Shown: in pieces, positions 57,540 through 64,000 of the stretch
How the letters are laid out: every line of letters starts with the position of its first letter
Numbering within the stretch: position 1 is the first letter of the stretch
Assembly (NCBI GenBank): GCA_015143295.1
Contig: CM026570.1
Coordinates: 23,815,250 to 23,879,249 of the forward strand
DNA length: 64,000 nt
Origin: Tetracentron sinense
Lineage: Eukaryota > Streptophyta > Magnoliopsida > Trochodendrales > Trochodendraceae
Direction of reading: 5' to 3'
Made by a program: the position numbers and the translations under genes
Notes under the pieces: model-generated
The model's input: the letters and a program-made list of their open reading frames with translations, nothing else
Databases searched by the model: none
Told to the model about the DNA's origin: nothing

Positions 57540-58700
57540 ATCCTAAGATCTGACTAAGATTCTAATTGATTTTATTCAATGAAGGTTGAAATCACAATCA
57601 CCTTTGCGACTTTGAAATTTTTAAGTCAAATTCACGATAGAACGCTAGACCGGCAAAACTTCACAAGTGTCAAGTCTCCTTTGCAATCCACACAAACCTC
57701 ATTTTTCTTAAAAGCTTTCTCTAATGGAAGCTAATGATCATTCCAAAAATTTCAGCTCTTGAATCTTGAATAAAAGATTCGATCTTTTTGTTCAAGATTG
57801 TTGATCTTCTTCTTCTTGAAATTCACAACTTAGACACAAGAGAAGAGAAAAAGGGAGAGGGTGACCGTACACCTCAAGGGATCAAAGGGGGAGGGGCGTG
57901 AGATTTTGGAGAGAGGGAGAGGGTTGGCTGTACACTTTTAGAGAAATAAAAATCTGGAAAATTTTTATTGTCCCCAAGCCTTGGATGTCCCTCCTTATTT
58001 ATAGGCTAGGCTTGGGTTGCTTGCAACCCAAGTCTCCTAATCCTAATCCAATTAGGTGTCCTCTTTATTTCCATTATTGATTTCTCCTAATTAATTAGGA
58101 TTAATCATTAATAGAAACTAACCTTATCTATTAGTAACTAACTAATTATATCCTTATCCAATAAGGAATCTTAATTAGTAACAAACTAATAGAATCCCTA
58201 ACAATTAGGGAATCTTTAATTAGTAACTAACTAACTAACCTTATCCAATAAGGAGATTAGTTATTAGAAACTAATTAAAGTAAAGGCTCCTCCTTGAAGT
58301 GGGTGTCCCACCCTAGGTGGGCCCCACTCCACACACCCCATAAGGTTCCAAACCCCTTAATGTCACACATTTGATCTTTTATCAAAATCTCCAATGGGTC
58401 CTACCCATTTGGTTTTTCACATCTAATGTGATTCCACCTTATATAGCCTCACTATACCATATAGTGATCACTTAAGGAAATTAATTAATTTCATTAATAA
58501 TTAAATTAAATACTTTAAGAAGGTCCTTGTGTGTGAGATCTAAAGGGATCTCCTATTTCCGGTTGTGGGACCAAATACTCAACCTTTTGGTTAAAGCATT
58601 GTTACTAGGAAACACCTTTCCTACACTCCATTAGGATTATAGAATTTTATCTATATCCCTGGACTTCTACCAATCACAATAATGTCCATTAACACAATGT
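57540..58700 (-). mobile_element. probable LTR in reverse orientation
   Basis: On the - strand a TATA-type sequence (CCTATAAATAAGGAGGG, near 58005-57988) is followed by a purine- and pyrimidine-rich leader-like region. The segment near 58530-58600 (GTGTGAGATCTAAAGGGATC) is typical of inverted plant LTR sequence. Ends not defined, no coding region. Confidence 0.35.
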
Positions 58701-58919
58701 GATTAACCTTCAGAAAATAGAGAATTACTTGCAGGTATTTCTATCTCAAGATTTGTTTACAGATGTGTCCCTCCACTTCCAATATTGTTATAAGCTTACG
58801 GGACAATATCTAATACTGTCTTTAATCCCTGGCTTATATCAAGAACTCATTCTCTTTGATACTTTTAGTCAAACTTGGACTTTCAAAACATTTTAGAAAT
58901 TCTTTAAAAAATAATAATA

Positions 58920-60168
58920 ATAATAATGTGTTCCGTTCCACCATAGTCCGGGCACTAGTCAAGTAAAGATAAGATACTAATGTGTTCTGTTCCATCATAT
59001 ATAGTCCGGACATTAGTTAAGCAAGTGAAAGATGCTAATATGTTCCGTTCCATTATAGTCCGGGCATTAGTTAAGCAAGTCAAGATGCTAGTGTGTTCCA
59101 TTCCACTATAGTCCGGGCACTAGTCAAGTAAAGATAAGATGCTAATGTGTTATGTTCCATCATAGTCCGGGCATTAGTTAAGAAAGTTAAGATGCTAGTG
59201 TGTTCCGTTCCATCATAGTTCGGGCATTAGTTAAAGAAAAAACAAGAAATGAAAGAAAGTGTAAAGTATGTGTGATGTGTATGTGTGAATGGTACTAGTA
59301 CGTTCCGTTCAATCATAGTTCGAGTACTAGCAATGCATGTACTGAATGTGACAAATGTAAAGAGAAATGCATGTGTGGAATAATGTACTGGTAAATAGAT
59401 GATGCATGTGTGAAATGAGGTACTCGCAATGGAATAATGCATGTGTGATATACGTTATGTGTAAAAAGAAAAGACATGATGTAAATGATGAAAGTATGGT
59501 TCTAAAGTAAAGTTTGAAAAGCATGTGATCCTGAAAAGTATATGCTCATGATGTTGAAATGAAAAGTATTGATGTAAGTATGATTTCAAAAGTAGGCACA
59601 TGATAGATAGTGAAAAGAATTATAGCTTCCGCACTCTGATTATAGCATTGTTATTACTGCTTGGGTTTACTTTTGAATTGCTTTAGTTTATGTATATGCA
59701 AACATGTTAATGTGATATTCATAACATGGTTAGTTAGTACTTTGTATACACAAAGTATTTCATGCTCAGCCGAACTATTACTTCGGCAGGTACACAGGTG
59801 GACACACACACTCTGGAACCATGGGTCGACGAGGTGTATGTAGAGAAACCGGTAGGCAGTTGTCTGGAGGATGATATGGACCTTGATAGGTAGCTCTACT
59901 GAGGAGTGGATGAGAGTGAGAGAGATGTATTTTGGGTTTTCATTTTGGGATTTTTGCATCGGTTGAGTTGGTAACTCAAGCAAGGGATATTGTGTATATA
60001 TAGTTTTAGTTATTGTAAACGTTGTACTTGGAAGACTGTATATAGAAGAAATAAATTTTCAGTTTCATTTTAGTATGCCTTATACTCTCTCTCTCACTGG
60101 ATGGTTTGTATAGTTAAGTCACAATGTTAAAATCTTATAACTCCTAGGAGGGATTTTGGGTCACGACA
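58920..60168. mobile_element. gypsy-type LTR of family X, second copy
   Basis: The 59700-60168 part matches 25900-26854 (TTCGGCAGGTACAC, GATGAGAGTGAGAGAGATG, terminus TTTTGGGTCACGACA) but lacks the MITE present there. The left part carries the tandem repeat. Confidence 0.5.
58928..59240. repeat. tandem repeat, about 54 bp, six copies
   Basis: GTGTTCCGTTCCATCATAG-like units start near 58928, 58982, 59040, 59093, 59147 and 59200. Two variants occur (GGGCACTAGTCAAGTAAAG and GGGCATTAGTTAAGCAAG) and partly alternate. A degenerate unit follows at about 59298. Confidence 0.85.
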
Positions 60169-62388
60169 AGCCACATTTCGTCGACCGGGCAAAAACAACC
60201 TCTCTACAGAATTTTCCGATACAAAAATTTTCATAAGTCGATCGATTGGATTTGAAGTCATTCGACCGACTTTAAAATTTTGATTTTTTCTCTTTCTTTC
60301 TTCATGAAAGTTGTAGATGTTTTCGATATGATCAATTTAATATATTATAGAGCAAAATTGGAGCTACGGTCAATGAGTTATGCTCCTCACACCGAACCTT
60401 AGATTATATGATCCTCTAACACTCTCAAGGCTACATATCTAGCCACCTAAGGTTCATATAGTTATTCTAAATTAATTTCTACCAAAGGTAACATGGTATC
60501 TAGGTCACTTACCATCCTATGAGTGAAACGAAGGCTATGATCAGAATATCTTCAACTGATGTTCTTTGGTCTTCATCTTCACTTGTCTTGGATGCAGGCA
60601 ATGACACAAGACACACTAGTCTCACTGTTTTGACAATAGAATAGGTCAATACTAAAACATGGACTTTATATCATTTATTTATCTATGTCAAGGGTTACAG
60701 GGGTTAGGGAGTTAGAACTCAAGGGTGGGTGCTCAACGGCCACACCAGGACTCGAAAACGAGTCACTCCTCCCCGAAGGGAGATACACTACCACTGGGAC
60801 AAAACCCAGGATCTTTCCCTTGAAGCATAAAAAATAATTGAACAAAATAAACAGCCATACCTCTTACTTCCGTAAGTAATGAGAGATGCAATTCCCTTAT
60901 AGAGCCCTTTTCGAATCCCAGCCAATCCTGTGTAATTAGTAATTGATTATGCTTCTTTACTATGGGACTATGTATTTAGGGTGCCAAGTCTAATACCCAT
61001 TAATGATCATCTGCTTTATCTTAGACTCTATCTAACATGCTCTAAAATAACCTGGGAAGATCGACTCGGTTTTTAACTTTTTACAAATTTGAAAACCATG
61101 ATCATTGCAAGACCACAAACCGAAAAATTCCAAGAAAATTTCTTCCAATGCGAAACTGATTCATCAATGTTTCCACTTAAGGGTATCAATAGCCCGAATT
61201 GAGGCCCCAAAAACCTTTGTAAACGGACCAGGGGAGCAGTGTGAAGAGCTGAATTTGAGTCACAAAAATCTCTTATAAGGGGGTAGAGCCTGAGTCCGAG
61301 TCCAAGCCCTAGCCCTAGCCCTAGCCCAAGCTCGAGCCCAAGCCCGAGCCCGAGCTGGGTCTATTCAAAAATCACAACAATGCAAGCCTAAGACCAGCCC
61401 ATTGACACCTCTTAAGGCATTTCATGGCCATGTCCATGATGAGGATTGGCTCGATTTGGGAAAACCCAAGAGTTCCGCTCAAGCGGAGGTGAGGCGCCAC
61501 TCGAGCAGTTGCACGACAGTTTCAACATGAAGGCCCTGGAGCGAACCGCTGCCCGAGCAGTCCAACGCAGTTTGAGTCTGTCTTTTTGAGTCTGTCTTTG
61601 AGCTTAGAAAACTCCTATTTTGAGATAAGTGTTTCTGTTTTGTTTAGGACTCTTAAATACGTAGTTATGGGTCTAAGATCTGCTAAGCTAAGTAATATAA
61701 GGTATTAGGAGTGAGAGATAATAGAAAGGGTTAAGCATACTAGGATTTGGGAAAAGTTAAAGGAATGATAGATAGGAATTCTTCTTTGAGTTTCATTGAG
61801 AATGTGGGTTGAGTCCTATCTCAATGTTTCTTTGCATAAGAAGGAAGTAACCCGATCTTGACCCGTGGACGTATGCATGTTATTGCCGAACCCGTATATC
61901 TCTTGTTTTTTCTTTGGTGTGAATGTTTATTTTTTCTGTCGGGTCCATTATTTCCCCGACAGTCCAAATACCATTATTTCCCGACAGTCCACATATCAAA
62001 TTCCATACAATCAAATAGTTTCTACTGGAAACACAGATGAGTTCAAATTCCCACTTAACATCAACGTTAAAACGAGAGATCAATTGAATCACAGGAACAG
62101 GCATTTCATCTTCATTATTTTCCGAATTCAGATACATCAGATATATATATACAGAAAAGAATAAACTCTAGTAACTGCATAACTTATCTGCCTCCAGGCA
62201 TAAGGTGTACCCAAACTTTATCCCCTCCTGACCCTCTCTGTATTTTACACTATTATATATTACCTGCATCTTAATACTATTTATAAATCAGACTGTTAAA
62301 ACGCGAGCTCTGTATCCGTATTTCTGTAACCCTTTTCCTATTCAGTATAATAGTTGAAGTCGGATATTCTCGAAAATGTTTGGAAAAC
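60169..62388. other. retrotransposon remnants and the BASS gene 3' flank
   Basis: 60170-60500 looks like internal or leader sequence of gypsy elements. 60670-60830 has a SINE-like layout (GACTCGAAAACGAGTC and AAAACCCAGGATC). 61300-61355 is a short CCCTAG/GAGCCCAAGC repeat. 61440-61600 contains the CTCGAGC(A/G)G motifs of LTR leaders. From about 61850 the sequence is probably the 3' flank or UTR of the BASS gene. No further genes seen. Confidence 0.45.
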
Positions 62389-62629
62389 TCATGAAGCCTT
62401 GACAGTGGAACCAGTTTGGGGGAAGAGCAGAGATGGTAGGTCTCTAATTCGGAACCCACTGCCCCAGAAGGAAGCAAGGCAAAGGCCCATGATGGCCATG
62501 GCAACGACTGAGCATGCAGGGGGGACTGCCTGACTGCTCCCAAGAAACTGGGTGGCAAGAAGCCCTGCCAGGGTGGAGCTTTGCATTCCTGTGCACAAAG
62601 AGACCGTCCTGCAAACTTCCTCTTCTTGC
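62389..62629 (-). CDS. terminal exon of a BASS-family sodium/metabolite cotransporter
   Basis: From an acceptor (GTGGCAG, just above 62629) one base plus 80 codons run to TGA at 62391-62389. The frame reads Gln-Glu-Glu-Glu-Val..., then Gly-Met-Gln-Ser-Ser-Thr-Leu-Ala, Gln-Phe-Leu-Gly-Ser-Ser-Gln-Ala-Val-Pro and a final hydrophobic helix (Val-Val-Ala-Met-Ala-Ile-Met-Gly-Leu). This is the conserved last transmembrane pair of plant BASS (bile acid:sodium symporter) proteins, which sit in the plastid envelope and import organic acids such as pyruvate with Na+. Which BASS paralogue it is cannot be settled from one exon. The upstream exons lie to the right of the window: nothing in 62630-64000 on the - strand resembles them, implying an intron longer than 1.3 kb. 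Confidence 0.8.
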
Positions 62630-64000
62630 CTGCCACAACAACAACAAAAAAGGCAAACACAAAATAGCTAAATTAGGCTTTCAAGCTATAAGATCAACTA
62701 TGATATGAAACAAAACCAATTCAAACTTTTTTCCATTAAATTCAAACCCCTTATTTGGGAATCTTTGTAACTCGGCTTTGGTATCAGAAGTAGATGCATG
62801 GAAGTCAAAAAATTGGTGTTTTGAAAGGGTCATCAACGATAAAGATATAAACAATGGAGGCATAAGAACAGCTTACACCTTCAACAGTTTGTGTTTTGAA
62901 AGTGATTTAGGTACACCCCCTCCTAGTGTATATTCTCCAAGTTTCCAGCCACTAGTACAAAAAATTTCCGACTGCATGAGGTGCCTGATCTCTGAGCAAA
63001 ATCATCAACTATTTCTAACCCCAAGAACATGGAGTGATGCTTGAATGATTAAATATCCAAGCAATGACAGTCTGAATTAGTAAGACAGTATTATGGAACA
63101 TATTTTGATTTATGAATTTGAAGGAGTGGTTAAGGACATAGAAATAGAGGATAGTTTGAAAGTAGAGATTCCAAAGAAACAAAAATGGGAAAGGGAAGGG
63201 AAAATAAGTCCAAATAGTGACTAATATGGCTTAATAGCACATCATTGGCAGTGGAAAGTTGGAAACGGAAGGCCAAAAGAGAAGAAAATAGGCCAAGACA
63301 CTATAGCATTCCATTCTATGTGAATAATAATTAGGACCTTAATGGTATGTAAAGCCAAAATCTACATATCTTAGAATATCCCAGACTATCATCTTAGTTC
63401 CTCTATCCCAAGTCCTAGAAACATGCAGAATAGTGAGGAACATGTCCAAAGAACAGTATGATATGACATCGATCAACAGAAATTTAGTATCACTGATTCA
63501 ATAGAGCAACTATAAAGCATGGGGAACATTGAAAGAGCACCTGGAAAACAGGAAGAGTCCGCCCTCCTTGCCAATACATGTGCCACTTAAAAAAGACTAG
63601 AAGTGTGCTCGGTCGAAAATAAATTCGATCAGATGGTCCCAACCTTTTGAAATATTGCATTCTTTTGAATAATCCTAAAAAACGTATACAATCCCAAATC
63701 CTATAGACCACATGGTATTCTATGCATCCTACTATATCACAAGGACATTTATTTTATGAATATTTGGCTATGTTAAGAGTTAAGACATCACATGTCAAAC
63801 ACATACACGCCAAAAAATCTTATTCGCACAGATCTTAATTTCTCAAGTATCTTGTTTTCAGATAATTTAAGCACTATTAAGTATTAATGTATTTCCCCAT
63901 CTGAATATCAACTCTATACATGTATGGATTAAATTAGTTCAACAGATAGCCCTATTATTACTCTGTAAGCATATTGCTGAAATGTTGACTTCTGTGTGTC
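62630..64000. other. probable intron of the BASS-type gene
   Basis: AT-rich, with no recognisable exon, repeat terminus or coding bias on either strand. The ORFs over it are short and lack family features. Confidence 0.5.

Noticed and set aside
61300-61355. CCCTAG repeat as an interstitial telomere
   Set aside because: The unit is CCCTAG passing into GAGCCCAAGC, not CCCTAAA; it is a short simple repeat.
62277-62660. 127-codon - ORF as a separate protein
   Set aside because: Wrong frame; the BASS frame in the same region shows family motifs and a proper acceptor.

Overview
This is a nuclear window from a flowering plant. The evidence is a plant Tat-type Ty3/gypsy retrotransposon, plant MITEs and SINEs, intron-containing cuticular-wax genes, a plastid-type transporter exon, and AT-rich intergenic DNA full of nested transposons. 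The species cannot be named from the sequence. There are no bacterial-type operons, rRNA, tRNA or CRISPR arrays.

Positions 1-9231 are the right-hand part of a Tat-clade LTR retrotransposon whose 5' LTR lies left of the window. On the + strand it carries gag-protease, then RT, two RNase H domains and integrase. A single in-frame UAG in a tobamovirus-type readthrough context separates protease from RT. Between integrase and the 3' LTR lies an antisense gene that I reconstruct as three exons. The copy is defective: two stops in integrase, one stop and one frameshift in the antisense gene, and altered catalytic residues in protease and the second RNase H.

Positions 9232-55000 are a tandem array of CER1-type genes (very-long-chain aldehyde decarbonylase, alkane formation in cuticular wax), all on the - strand. 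I mapped exons in copies A, A', B, C, C', D and E. Only copy C (30572-37166) is complete: ten open exons, 621 codons, all three histidine boxes. The others are broken by deletions, frameshifts, stops or insertions. Copies B and D have a small gag-only LTR retrotransposon at the same place in exon 7, and A' and C' share the same exon 2 breakpoint. The array therefore grew by duplication of already damaged segments (about 12.3-20.9 kb with 37.9-45.15 kb, and 29.6-36.3 kb with 45.3-54 kb).

Positions 24300-29570 separate copies B and C. They hold old gypsy LTR remnants with nested MITEs that have clean target-site duplications, and a truncated class-3 lipase gene of the At4g10955 type that ends at a duplication breakpoint.

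Positions 55000-62388 are transposon remnants, including a second copy of the LTR family seen at 25-27 kb with a tandem repeat of about 54 bp. The right end (62389 onward, - strand) is the terminal exon of a BASS-family sodium/metabolite cotransporter; its other exons lie right of the window.

Because paralogous copies sit side by side, many insertions have an empty site in the same window. That lets element ends and target-site duplications be read directly.
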